Positions 25,461-33,579 of a stretch of 64,000 bases of DNA are shown here, piece after piece. Source of the DNA: Actinokineospora spheciospongiae. Lineage in GTDB: Bacteria > Actinomycetota > Actinomycetes > Mycobacteriales > Pseudonocardiaceae. Position 1 is the first letter of the stretch; every line of letters starts with the position of its first letter. A program made the translations under genes and the position numbers. The notes beneath the pieces are model-generated. The model saw only the letters and a list, made by a program, of their open reading frames with translations, did not search any database and was not told where the DNA came from. The stretch is taken from positions 39,208 through 103,207 of the forward strand of contig NZ_AYXG01000165.1 of NCBI RefSeq assembly GCF_000564855.1. The letters are read 5' to 3'.

Positions 25461-25732
25461 CACTCGTCCGCGACGGTGTGCGTGGCGACGTACTCGGCCA
25501 GGGTGGCGACGGTCTCCAGGTCGGCCTGGTCGATCTCCTCCACGTCGATCTGGAGTTCCAGGGTGTCCTCCAGCTCCAGCAGCAGTTCCAGCGTGCCCGC
25601 CGAGCTGAGGCCCAGCTCGCTGAACAGCCGGGTGTCCGGGGTGAGGTCGGGGACCTCGCGCTTGAGCACCCTGGGCAGCAGCAGGCCGATGCTCTCCACG
25701 ACCTGCCCGCGCAGGTCCGCAACCTGTGTCAT
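25460..25732 (-). CDS. Acyl carrier protein
   Basis: 90 residues, four-helix carrier protein. The pantetheine site is in FSELGLSSAGTLELL (Ser about 47), followed by the acidic helix LEDTLELQIDVEEIDQADL. It lies between the KASIII and the ketosynthase-like gene with overlapping codons at both ends. It is the most probable acyl acceptor of the E1 pair or of the aminoacyl ligase in the same operon. Confidence 0.88.
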   Translation of the reverse strand: MTQVADLRGQVVESIGLLLPRVLKREVPDLTPDTRLFSELGLSSAGTLELLLELEDTLELQIDVEEIDQADLETVATLAEYVATHTVADE

Positions 25733-26748
25733 CGGTTCCCTCTCGCTCTCACGCCGTCCTGGTCTGTGTTGTCCTGGTCTGTGCTGTTGTGGGTCGGTCC
25801 GGTCGGGTCGTGTTGCAGCACCATGGCCGAGAACGTGGCGCCCAGGCCCGCGGCGCCGACCAGGTACCGGTCCCCCGGTGCCAGCCGCCCGCCGTCGACG
25901 GCGGTGCGGTGGTTGAGGAACGGGTCGGCGGCGAAGCTGTGGCCGACGACGGCGACGTTGTCGAGCACCACCCGCCGCACCGGGAACCCGATCCGCTTGC
26001 ACACCCGCCGCCAGGAGACGGCGTTGACGTTGTGCGGCAGCAGCAGCGCGATGTCGTCCAAGGTCAGCCCGGCCTTGTCCACGGCGGCCAGCAGCACCTC
26101 CGCCAGCAGTCGCGGATACTCGTTCTGGAACCGCACGGCCAGGTCGCGGTCGAGCCGGAGCCTGCCGTCGAACTCGCCGTGCGCGCTGGTGGCGTAGGCG
26201 AGCAACCGGTCACCGCGCCCCGGTCCGTCCCCTGTGGACACCAGGGCGGCGGCGGCGCCCTCGCCGAAGATCGCGGTCTCCGGCACGAGCTGCGCGTCCG
26301 GGGTGTAGGTCTTCTCCCCCGCCAGCACCAGGGCCAGCGCGTCCGGGTCGCCGTCGGCGGCGAGCATCCGGCCCACCGCGTCCACGGCCAGCAGGCCGGT
26401 GGCGCAAGCCTGGTGGGTCAGGGTGAACGACAGGGCGTGCTCGAGCCCGAGCGCGCGGCACAGCTCGCGCAGCGGGTTGTGCGGGTAGGGCACCGCGACC
26501 GGCATCCCCCTGGCGTGGACCACGTACCGGACCCGGTGCTCGTTGCCCGCCAGGCCGTCGAGGCGCGCGGCGGCGGCGAGCAGCAGGTCCAGCAGTGAGC
26601 CGCCCGGGGCGAGGCGGACCTCGGCCAGGCCGTGGAAGCGGCGGAACAGCCGGACCTGCCGGTCGTGCAGGCCCAGCCGCTCGGCCAGGTCCTCGATCGG
26701 GAACCGGGTCGACGGCAGGTGCGCGGCGACCTCCAGCAGCGCCGTCAC
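25729..26748 (-). CDS. KASIII-like 3-oxoacyl-ACP synthase / acyltransferase
   Basis: 339 residues. The nucleophile is in LTHQACATGLLAVDAVG (Cys about 114) and the histidine in LLLPHNVNAVSW (about 240). The third position, normally Asn in GNTSAAS, is His here (VGHSFAADP). Altered third residues are found among KASIII relatives that transfer acyl groups to oxygen or nitrogen instead of elongating (family knowledge, not proof). The C-terminal 25 residues are a polar tail. GTG start overlaps the condensation-like gene stop. Confidence 0.82.
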   Translation of the reverse strand: MTALLEVAAHLPSTRFPIEDLAERLGLHDRQVRLFRRFHGLAEVRLAPGGSLLDLLLAAAARLDGLAGNEHRVRYVVHARGMPVAVPYPHNPLRELCRALGLEHALSFTLTHQACATGLLAVDAVGRMLAADGDPDALALVLAGEKTYTPDAQLVPETAIFGEGAAAALVSTGDGPGRGDRLLAYATSAHGEFDGRLRLDRDLAVRFQNEYPRLLAEVLLAAVDKAGLTLDDIALLLPHNVNAVSWRRVCKRIGFPVRRVVLDNVAVVGHSFAADPFLNHRTAVDGGRLAPGDRYLVGAAGLGATFSAMVLQHDPTGPTHNSTDQDNTDQDGVRARGNR

Positions 26749-28091
26749 GCGCCGACCCCGCCGGGATCGGCGGCGGCCACGAGCACCGACTCCACCTCGG
26801 TCAGCACCCCGAGCAGGGCGGCGGGTGCGGCCCGGTGGGTGTCGCCGGTCAGGCCGAAGCGCAGCGCGCCGGGTTCCTCGTCGATGTTGAGGTAGAGCAG
26901 CGGACTGGGCGCGTCCGTCCACTCTGTCCACTCGTGGATCGACAGCGCGCGGGCGGCCTCGATCTCGGCGGGGGTGGCGACCTCGGTGAACCGCTCCTGC
27001 CTGCCGGGCGGGCGGCGGTCGTTGAAGTAGCAGTCCAGCTCCACCGGCACGCCCAGGTCCTCCTTGACCGCCGCGACCATGGCGGCGCGCTGCTCGGGGT
27101 CGTAGTAGGCGTACTTGTAGGTCACCACGGCCGCCTGCCGGGCGCGGGCGACCGCCTCCGGGAAGGTGGCGCCCGCGAGGTCGATCAGCAGCGGGCAGGT
27201 CTGGGCCATGGTGCACACCGAGTCGCGCACGGCGTCGCGGAAGCGGTTGCCGACGGCCAGTTGCAGTGCCACCGGGTTGTTGCCGATCGTGGTGGCCAGC
27301 GCGGTGGCGAAGGCGGCGAGCAGCACCGGGGAGGTGTCGGTGGCCAGCCGGGCGGCGACCGCGCGGCCCGCGAGCAGGGCGGCGGGCGAGGTGAACTCGA
27401 CGGTGCCCCAGCGCGGGGAGCGCGGGTCCTCGGAGGTGCCCTCGACGCGCAGCGGGGACACGGTGCGCAGCACCCGCTCCCAGTAGTCCAGGGCGGAGGC
27501 GCTGTTGCGGCGCACGTGCGGGCGCTGCTGCTGGCGGGCCAGCTCAAGCGGCTGCACGGCGGTCAGCGGAACCGTGGCCTCACCGGTCTCGGGGTCCATG
27601 GTGGCCAGGTCGGCGATCAGCGCCTCCATGCCGTGCGCGTCGAGCGCGAGGTGGTTGTAGACGGCCACCGAGTGGGTGGGGGCGCCGTCGACGACGACCA
27701 CGCCCATCCGCACCGGCCACTCCTTCGCGGAGTCGAAACCCGTTGTCTCGTAGCGCTTGCGCAGTTCGGCGGCCACCGCCGCCGGGTCGCGGCCCCCGGC
27801 GTCGACGACCTCCAGGCCGATCGTGCCGCGGGCGTGGACCTCCTGGCGCGGGCCGCCGTCGGGGGCGTCGAACCGCAGCAGCGTGCGCAGCGACTGGTGC
27901 CTGCCCATGACGTAGCGCAGGACCCGGGTGGTGTGCTCGACGGTGGTCCCCGGCGGCAGCTCCACGATGCCGCCCATGGTCTCGGACTCCCCGGTGAGCG
28001 CGATCGCCCGCCACACCGTGCGCTGCCCCCAGGTCAGCTCCCCCACCCCGGCGCCCGGTCCGTGGAAATCGACGAGGATGGTGTCGGCCAT
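26745..28091 (-). CDS. Free-standing condensation-domain-like acyltransferase (third of three), first gene of the operon
   Basis: 448 residues. TWGQRTVW (motif C1), VYNHLALDAHG in place of HHxxxDG, AVGNRFRDAVRDSV and YKYAYYDPEQR align with the other two copies; MGRHQSLRTLLRF is the usual helix after C1. The ATG has GGGGGAG upstream and a good promoter (28131-28159). It opens a ten-gene run in which almost every stop overlaps the next start. Divergent from the carrier protein and glycosyltransferase genes. Confidence 0.77.
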   Translation of the reverse strand: MADTILVDFHGPGAGVGELTWGQRTVWRAIALTGESETMGGIVELPPGTTVEHTTRVLRYVMGRHQSLRTLLRFDAPDGGPRQEVHARGTIGLEVVDAGGRDPAAVAAELRKRYETTGFDSAKEWPVRMGVVVVDGAPTHSVAVYNHLALDAHGMEALIADLATMDPETGEATVPLTAVQPLELARQQQRPHVRRNSASALDYWERVLRTVSPLRVEGTSEDPRSPRWGTVEFTSPAALLAGRAVAARLATDTSPVLLAAFATALATTIGNNPVALQLAVGNRFRDAVRDSVCTMAQTCPLLIDLAGATFPEAVARARQAAVVTYKYAYYDPEQRAAMVAAVKEDLGVPVELDCYFNDRRPPGRQERFTEVATPAEIEAARALSIHEWTEWTDAPSPLLYLNIDEEPGALRFGLTGDTHRAAPAALLGVLTEVESVLVAAADPGGVGA

Positions 28092-28130
28092 GTGATTTCT
28101 CCCCCGCCGGACAATGCGTTCTCCGGGGCA

Positions 28131-28159
28131 TTCTCAGCAGCGGACTCCGACCGTGTCAA
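28131..28159 (-). promoter_or_regulatory. Promoter of the long minus-strand biosynthetic operon
   Basis: Consensus -35 TTGACA (28159-28154), a 17-base spacer, then TGAGAA (28136-28131) as -10; the start codon follows about 40 bases downstream. The perfect -35 is unusual in this window and suggests a fairly strong sigma-70-type promoter. Confidence 0.6.
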
Positions 28160-28270
28160 TACACCGATCGCCAGCCGGGAAGTGCCGAATGGCGGCGCCG
28201 GTGAACTTTCCCGTGACGGCCGCGCGAGTCCTGGGGTACGTTCCGCGCAAGCGAGGGAAAGGGTTTGGCG

Positions 28271-28540
28271 GTGTGCATTTCCCACGAGATCGCCGGAATG
28301 GTCCGACAGGTCGCGCAGTCCTGCGGCGGGCAGGTGCCGGAGATTGGGCCGAACGCCACTCTGGAGGGCGACCTGCGGTTCGACAGCGTCGACCTGGCCG
28401 CGCTCCAGGCGGCCCTGGCGCGCCGATTCGGGCCGGGGGTGGACCTGCCCGCGCACGTCAACTCACTGCCGCTGGAGGCGATCATCGGGCTGACCGTGGC
28501 CGACGTCGTCGACCACGTGCGCGCGGCGGTCGCCGGATGA
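28271..28540 (+). CDS. Carrier protein
   Basis: 89 residues from the GTG; a TTG two codons upstream is the alternative. The pantetheine site is in LRFDSVDLAALQ (Ser about 37). The downstream helix ALARRFGPGVDLPAHV is typical of peptidyl/acyl carrier proteins. GAGG and AAAGGG lie upstream. It is the first gene of a plus-strand operon (carrier protein, glycosyltransferase, ABC transporter), and its stop overlaps the glycosyltransferase ATG (ATGA). It may hold the intermediate that is glycosylated, or a precursor amino acid. Confidence 0.85.
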   Translation: MCISHEIAGMVRQVAQSCGGQVPEIGPNATLEGDLRFDSVDLAALQAALARRFGPGVDLPAHVNSLPLEAIIGLTVADVVDHVRAAVAG

Positions 28541-29745
28541 GCCGGTTCCTGCTGGTCGTGCCGCCGCTGGCCGGGCACGTCAACCCGGCCCAGGGCATCG
28601 CCGACGCACTGCTCGCCGCCGGGCACGAGGTGGCCTGGTGCGGGTCGGAGGCGGTGCTGCGCCCGCTGCTGGGCGCCGGGGCGGTGGTCTTCCCGACCGG
28701 GTCGCGGCTGCTGCGCCCGCAGTCCGACCACGGGTTGGCGGCGGTGAAGTCGGTCTGGGAGCGGTTCATCGTCCCGTTCGCCACCTTCACCCTGCCCGCC
28801 GTCGAGCGGGCCGCCCGCGAGTTCCGCCCGGACGTGCTGGTGGTCGACCAGCACTGCCCGGCGGGCGCGCTGGTGGCCCACCGGCTGGGCCTGACCTGGG
28901 CCACCGTGGTCGCCTCCACCATGGACCTGGGGCACCCGCTCTCAGCGATGCCGCAGGTCACCGCGTGGATCGAGGAGCGGCTGCGCGGCCTGTGGGCGAA
29001 GGCGGGCCTGCCCGCGCACGCCTACACCGACCCGCGCTTCTCCCCGCACCTGGTGCTGTCCTGCGCGGCGGGCCCGCTCGCCGGACCGGGCCCGTTCCCG
29101 GACCACTTCGCCCTGGTCGGCCCCACCGTGGGCACCCGCCCGGACCAACCGGACTTCCCCTGGGAGTGGCTGGACGGGCGGGCCGGGGTGCTGGTGTCGA
29201 TGGGCACCCTGGCCGACGACATCACCGCGCGCTTCCTGCGCGAGGCGGTCGCGGCGCTGGCCCCGCTGGGCGAGCGGGTGCGGGCGGTGGTGGTCGCCCC
29301 GCCGGAGGCGCTGCCGCCGCTGCCCGCGCACGTGCTGGCCCGGCGCCGGGTGCCGATGCTGGACCTGCTGCCGCGCATGTCGGCGGTGCTCACCCACGGC
29401 GGGCTCAACACCGTCAGCGAGGCCCTGGCCGTGGGGGTGCCGCTGGTGGTGGCCCCGATCCGGCACGACCAGCCGATCAACGCCGCGCGGGTCGTCGGCG
29501 CCGGGGCGGGGGTGCGGGTCAACTTCGCCCGCTCGACCGCGCCGGTGCTGCGCGCGGCGCTGACCGGGGTGCTCGACGACCCGGCGCCGCGGGCGGGCGC
29601 GGCGGCGGTCCGCGACACCCTCGCCGCGGCGGGCGGGGCACCGGCCGCCGCCCGGCACCTGGCCGCACTCGCGGGCGCGGCGGCACCCGAACCGCCACCC
29701 GAACCCACAGAGCAGGCCGCGGCCTGCCGGAGCAGGAGCGCGTGA
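28537..29745 (+). CDS. Glycosyltransferase, UGT/MGT type (GT1 fold)
   Basis: 402 residues, GT-B fold. The N-terminal VVPPLAGHVNPAQGIADAL is the acceptor-side start of macrolide-type glycosyltransferases, and the nucleotide-sugar motif is LTHGGLNTVSEALAVGVPLV followed by RHDQPINAARV. It attaches a sugar to the cluster product; the donor is unknown and no deoxysugar genes are present, so a common nucleotide sugar is likely. The C-terminus ends in a Pro/Glu-rich tail. Coupled to the carrier protein before it and to the ABC ATPase after it. Confidence 0.88.
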   Translation: MSRFLLVVPPLAGHVNPAQGIADALLAAGHEVAWCGSEAVLRPLLGAGAVVFPTGSRLLRPQSDHGLAAVKSVWERFIVPFATFTLPAVERAAREFRPDVLVVDQHCPAGALVAHRLGLTWATVVASTMDLGHPLSAMPQVTAWIEERLRGLWAKAGLPAHAYTDPRFSPHLVLSCAAGPLAGPGPFPDHFALVGPTVGTRPDQPDFPWEWLDGRAGVLVSMGTLADDITARFLREAVAALAPLGERVRAVVVAPPEALPPLPAHVLARRRVPMLDLLPRMSAVLTHGGLNTVSEALAVGVPLVVAPIRHDQPINAARVVGAGAGVRVNFARSTAPVLRAALTGVLDDPAPRAGAAAVRDTLAAAGGAPAAARHLAALAGAAAPEPPPEPTEQAAACRSRSA

Positions 29746-30701
29746 TGATCGAGGTCAGCGGGTTGCGCAAGTCGTTCAGCGTCGGCAAGCGGGGCAAGAC
29801 CCGCGAGGTCGATGCGGTGCGCGGGGTGGACCTGTCGGTGGGCGAGGGCGAGGTCTTCGGCTTCCTCGGCCCCAACGGCGCGGGGAAGACCACGACCCTG
29901 CGGATGCTGTGCACCCTGCTCGAACCCGACGGCGGCACGGTCACCATCGCGGGCGCCGACCTGCGCAGGGAGCCGGGCTTGGTGCGCAGGCGGGTCGGCT
30001 ACGTCGCCCAGGGCGGCACGACCACCGACGAGGTCACCGGCCGCGAGGAACTGGTGCTGCAGGCCAGGATGTACGGCATCGGCAAGGCCGAGGCGGTCGA
30101 GCGCACCGAGCAGGCGCTGGTGGCCTTCGAGCTGGCCGACTTCGCCGACCGGCTCTGCCGCACCTACTCCGGCGGGCAGCGGCGCCGGGTGGACATCGCC
30201 ATGGGCATCATCCACCGCCCCCGGGTGCTCTTCCTCGACGAACCCACCACCGGCCTGGACCCGCAGTCCCGGGCGCACCTGTGGGACGAGGTGCGCAGGC
30301 TGCGCGACGAGGGCATGACCGTCTTCCTCACCACCCACTACCTGGACGAGGCCGACGCCCTGTGCGACCGGATCGCGATCATCGACCACGGCGAGGTCGT
30401 GGCGGGCGGCACCCCGGCGCAGCTCAAGCACGAGGTGGCCGGTGACGTGGTCACCGTCGGGGTCAACGGCTCCGGCCCACGCGCCAGGGAGCTGTTCGGC
30501 GACCGCCCCTACGTGCGCAAGCTCGACCTGGACGAGCGCGGCGGGCTGCGCCTCTACGTCGACGACGCGACCACGGCCATGCCGCAGATCATGCGCGCCC
30601 TCGACGCCGACGACATCGCCTTCGACACCCTGGAGCTGCACCGGCCCAGCCTCGACGACGTGTTCCTGATCAAGACCGGCCGCTCCCTGCGCGACAAGTA
30701 G
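29745..30701 (+). CDS. ABC transporter ATP-binding protein, DrrA type
   Basis: 318 residues. Walker A GPNGAGKT (about 45-52), signature YSGGQRRRVDIAMG and Walker B VLFLDEPTTGLD are intact, with the DrrA-type C-terminal regulatory domain (TLELHRPSLDDVFLIKTGRS). It energises export of the glycosylated product through the permease at 30739 and gives self-resistance. Its ATG shares one base with the glycosyltransferase stop. Confidence 0.95.
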   Translation: MIEVSGLRKSFSVGKRGKTREVDAVRGVDLSVGEGEVFGFLGPNGAGKTTTLRMLCTLLEPDGGTVTIAGADLRREPGLVRRRVGYVAQGGTTTDEVTGREELVLQARMYGIGKAEAVERTEQALVAFELADFADRLCRTYSGGQRRRVDIAMGIIHRPRVLFLDEPTTGLDPQSRAHLWDEVRRLRDEGMTVFLTTHYLDEADALCDRIAIIDHGEVVAGGTPAQLKHEVAGDVVTVGVNGSGPRARELFGDRPYVRKLDLDERGGLRLYVDDATTAMPQIMRALDADDIAFDTLELHRPSLDDVFLIKTGRSLRDK

Positions 30702-30738
30702 CAGCGGGCACGACGACGAGGAAGCGAGACCCCCGGAC

Positions 30739-31503
30739 ATGAAGTTCCTCCGCGACACCTGGCTCGTCTACCAGCGGCAGATGCTGCTCGTGCTGCGCAC
30801 CCCGGCGCGGCTGGTGATCGGGTTCGTGCAGCCCATCACCTACCTGGTGCTGTTCGCCCCGCTGCTGAAGACGGCGCTGGCCCCCACCGGCGCCACCACC
30901 TACGCCGAGGCGTACCGGGTCTACGTGCCCGGCCTGCTGGTGGTGCTGGTGCTGCTCAGCGGCTTCTTCGCCGGGTTCGGCCTGCTCGCCGAGCTGCGCT
31001 CGGGGGTGATCGAGCGGTCCAGGGTGACCCCGGTGAGCAGGCCCGCGCTGATCCTGGGCCGGGCGTTCTCCGAGGTCACGACCCTGATGGGGCAGGCGGT
31101 GGTGATCACCGTGATCGCGCTGCCGTTCGGGCTCAGCGTCAACGTCGGCTGGCTGCTGCTGGCGTACCTGATGCTGGCGCTGATGGCCCTGATGGCGTGC
31201 GCGCTGTCCTACGCGATGGCCATGCTGATCCCCAGCCCGGCCGCGCTGGGCCCGATCATCAACGCGGTGTCGCAGCCGCTGTCGCTGCTGTCGGGGGTGC
31301 TGCTGCCGCTGACGCTGGCCCCGGCGTGGCTGGTGGGCATCGCCGAGTGGAACCCGATCTACTGGACGACCAACGGCACCCGGGCGCTGTTCACCGGCTC
31401 CCCCGGCGACCCGGTGGTGTGGCAGGGAATGCTGATCGTGATCGCGCTGGCCGCCCTTTCGGTGTTCTGGGCGACCCGGATGTTCGCCAGGCAGATCCGA
31501 TAG
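30739..31503 (+). CDS. ABC-2 type permease, DrrB type
   Basis: 254 residues with six predicted membrane helices (for example VIGFVQPITYLVLFAPLL and LLVVLVLLSGFFAGFGLL) and the ABC-2 coupling region ELRSGVIERSRVTPVSR. It forms the membrane channel for the ATPase just upstream (37-base gap). A rho-independent terminator follows the stop. Confidence 0.93.
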   Translation: MKFLRDTWLVYQRQMLLVLRTPARLVIGFVQPITYLVLFAPLLKTALAPTGATTYAEAYRVYVPGLLVVLVLLSGFFAGFGLLAELRSGVIERSRVTPVSRPALILGRAFSEVTTLMGQAVVITVIALPFGLSVNVGWLLLAYLMLALMALMACALSYAMAMLIPSPAALGPIINAVSQPLSLLSGVLLPLTLAPAWLVGIAEWNPIYWTTNGTRALFTGSPGDPVVWQGMLIVIALAALSVFWATRMFARQIR

Positions 31504-31523
31504 CGGAATTGTCGCGCGGAAAC

Positions 31524-31551
31524 AGCCCGGCCGACTTCCGGCCGGGCTTTT
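31524..31551 (+). terminator. Rho-independent terminator after the ABC transporter
   Basis: 10-base arms AGCCCGGCCG/CGGCCGGGCT with a 5-base loop followed by TTTT; the only terminator in this window with a clear T tract. It separates convergent operons. Confidence 0.88.
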
Positions 31552-31565
31552 CCGCTTTTCCCGGG

Positions 31566-32480
31566 TCAGGCCCGCCAGAGGACGGGGCAGAATTCCGGGT
31601 CGGTGTAGTCGGGATTCCCGGCGGCGTCGCGGCGGACGAGGACGTCGTGGTTGTAGACGACCGGTGAACCGTCGGGCCGGTGGTATTGCCGCCACCGGTT
31701 GTCGCCGTCCTGCAGGTGCAGCGACACCGCCCGGCGCGGGGAGGCCGCCAGGTTCGGGCCGCTGCCGTGGTAGGTGCGGCAGTGGTGGAAGCTCACGTGC
31801 CCGGCGGGGATGAGCACGGGCACCCGGGACACCTCGGCGCCGTTGTGCGCGGCGTTGGCCGCCAGCAGCGCCTCCAGTTCGGCCTTGTCGCGGGCCGCGA
31901 AGTGCCGGGTGGAGTCGTCGCCGGGGACCTCCGCCCACCGGTGGCTGCCGTCGACCATGGTGATGGTGCCGTTGACGACCGCGCAGTCGTGGAACGGGAT
32001 GAACGCGGTCAGCATCCGCTCGGAGGTGCAGGTCTGCCAGTAGTGCCGGTCCAGGTGCCAGGGCACCAGGTTCGACGGCTCGTGCGGGCGCGGCGGCTTG
32101 AGGATCAGCGTGCTCTGCCAGATGCGGATCTCCTGGGCCCCGGCCAGCCGGGCGGCGACCGCGCCGATCAGCGGTTTGCGCAGGATCGAGCCCAGTTCGT
32201 CGTGCAGGTGGTGGACGTAGTCGTTGTGCCGCTGCACGTCCGGGCCGTCCTCCGGGGTCCAGTAGGCAAGGTTCGGCGGGCGCACGGGGAGTTCGCGGTC
32301 GGCGCCGTGGGCGTAGAACCGTTCACTGGCGTCGATGAGGGCGGCGACCTCGTCGTCGGTGAACAGCTTGCGGCTGAGGTACCAGCCGCGCCGCGCGTAC
32401 TCGGCCACCTCGGCGTCGGTGGGCAGCAGCGCCGCCTCGACGTCGGACAGGCCGTGGGTGTCGGTGAGGTCTGCGGTCAT
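31566..32480 (-). CDS. Phytanoyl-CoA dioxygenase family Fe(II)/2-oxoglutarate oxygenase
   Basis: 304 residues. The iron ligands are the HLD of VPWHLDRHYWQ (about 151-153) and the distal His in HVSFHHCRTYHGSG (about 247), with an Arg of SPRRAVSLHL to bind 2-oxoglutarate. Such enzymes hydroxylate or halogenate free or carrier-bound substrates; halogenases replace the Asp by Ala or Gly, and here the Asp is kept, so hydroxylation is more likely. Last gene of the minus-strand operon starting at 40038. The ATG has GGGGAGGA upstream. Confidence 0.85.
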   Translation of the reverse strand: MTADLTDTHGLSDVEAALLPTDAEVAEYARRGWYLSRKLFTDDEVAALIDASERFYAHGADRELPVRPPNLAYWTPEDGPDVQRHNDYVHHLHDELGSILRKPLIGAVAARLAGAQEIRIWQSTLILKPPRPHEPSNLVPWHLDRHYWQTCTSERMLTAFIPFHDCAVVNGTITMVDGSHRWAEVPGDDSTRHFAARDKAELEALLAANAAHNGAEVSRVPVLIPAGHVSFHHCRTYHGSGPNLAASPRRAVSLHLQDGDNRWRQYHRPDGSPVVYNHDVLVRRDAAGNPDYTDPEFCPVLWRA

Positions 32481-32495
32481 GGGGGTCCTCCCCGG

Positions 32496-33515
32496 TCAGC
32501 GGGTCGCGGTCGGTGTCGGGGCGGCGGCCCGCTCGCGTTCGACGGCCTCGTAGAGGGCTTTGATGTTGGCGCTGCCGAAGGTCAGCGCACCCAGCCGCTC
32601 GATCAGCTCGAAGAAGAGGGTGCGGCGCGGGTGCGTGCTCTGGGCGAAGATCTGGAACAGCTCACCCTCGGTGTCCTGGTCGACCAAGATGTTCAGCTCG
32701 CGCAGCACGTCCACCGGCACCGCGACCCGCCCGACCCGGCGCTCCAGCTCGTCGTAGTAGGCGCCGGGGGTGGACAGGAAGCGGACCCCGCGCCCGGCCA
32801 GGGTGCGCACGGCGGTGGCGATGTCGGCGGTGCCGAACGCCAGGTGCTGCACGCCCGCCCCCTCGTGCGCGGCCAGGAACGCGTCGATCTGGCCGGGCCG
32901 GGCGGTGGTGTCGGGCTCCAACAGGGTCAGCGTCACCTGGCCGTTGGGGCTCTGCACCACGATGGAGTTCATCGCCTGCGACCCCACCTGGATGTGCTCG
33001 GTGAACACCTGCCCGAACCCGAGGACCCGCTCGTAGTGGGCCACCGTGGACAGCAGCTCACCGGCGGGCACGCACACCGCGACGTGGTCGATGGTCTCCA
33101 GCAGCTCCAGCGGGCTGTCCGCGCCCCCGTCGACCGGTTCCACCCGCCCCAGCAGCGCGTCGGCGCGGACGAAGGTGTGCGCCACGTCGCCGAAGCCGCC
33201 CATCCGCCCGCCGGGCCCGACGACCGCGCCCAGCCGCACCGCCTCGGCGGTGGCCGCGTCGGGGTCGTCCACAGCGAGGGCGATGGTGGCCAGGCCGTCG
33301 CCGTGGCGGGCCACGTAGGCCGCCGCCGGGTGCCCGGCGTCGGTGGCCTCGGTGAGCAGGACGCGGATGGCGCCCTGGGTCACCAGCACCGACCGGCTGC
33401 CCGGCCCGGTCAGCCCGCCGCGCACCCGGAAGCCGTAGTCGGCGCAGAAGGTGGCCGCCGCGTCGTCGGCGTCGCCGACGTGGAACTCGACGTGGTCGAT
33501 GGTGTGAACGTGCAT
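32496..33515 (-). CDS. hmaS: 4-hydroxymandelate synthase-like (HPPD family) dioxygenase
   Basis: 339 residues, two vicinal-oxygen-chelate domains. Iron ligands: His in ETIDHVAVCVP (about 144), His in VQHLAFGTADI (about 222) and Glu in LFFELIERLG (about 302). HmaS turns 4-hydroxyphenylpyruvate into 4-hydroxymandelate, the first step to 4-hydroxyphenylglycine; HPPD gives homogentisate from the same substrate. The assignment to HmaS rests on the C-terminal ALTFGSANIKALYEAVERE and on hmo- and hpgT-like genes 7 kb away. AGAGGAA precedes the ATG. Confidence 0.82.
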   Translation of the reverse strand: MHVHTIDHVEFHVGDADDAAATFCADYGFRVRGGLTGPGSRSVLVTQGAIRVLLTEATDAGHPAAAYVARHGDGLATIALAVDDPDAATAEAVRLGAVVGPGGRMGGFGDVAHTFVRADALLGRVEPVDGGADSPLELLETIDHVAVCVPAGELLSTVAHYERVLGFGQVFTEHIQVGSQAMNSIVVQSPNGQVTLTLLEPDTTARPGQIDAFLAAHEGAGVQHLAFGTADIATAVRTLAGRGVRFLSTPGAYYDELERRVGRVAVPVDVLRELNILVDQDTEGELFQIFAQSTHPRRTLFFELIERLGALTFGSANIKALYEAVERERAAAPTPTATR

Positions 33516-33579
33516 GGCTGTTCCTCTTGCTCTGCGCTGCTGCGGTCGGTGTGGCGGGGTCGGGTGGGGTCGGGCGGGG

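Noticed and set aside
29745..29762. ATPase gene starting with MIEV, similar to the MIEIK frames
   Set aside because: MIE(V/I) is a common start of ABC ATPases; the surrounding bases are unrelated to the MIEIK units.
31566..32480. Phytanoyl-CoA-like oxygenase as a non-haem halogenase
   Set aside because: The iron-binding motif keeps the Asp (HLD) that halogenases replace by Ala or Gly.
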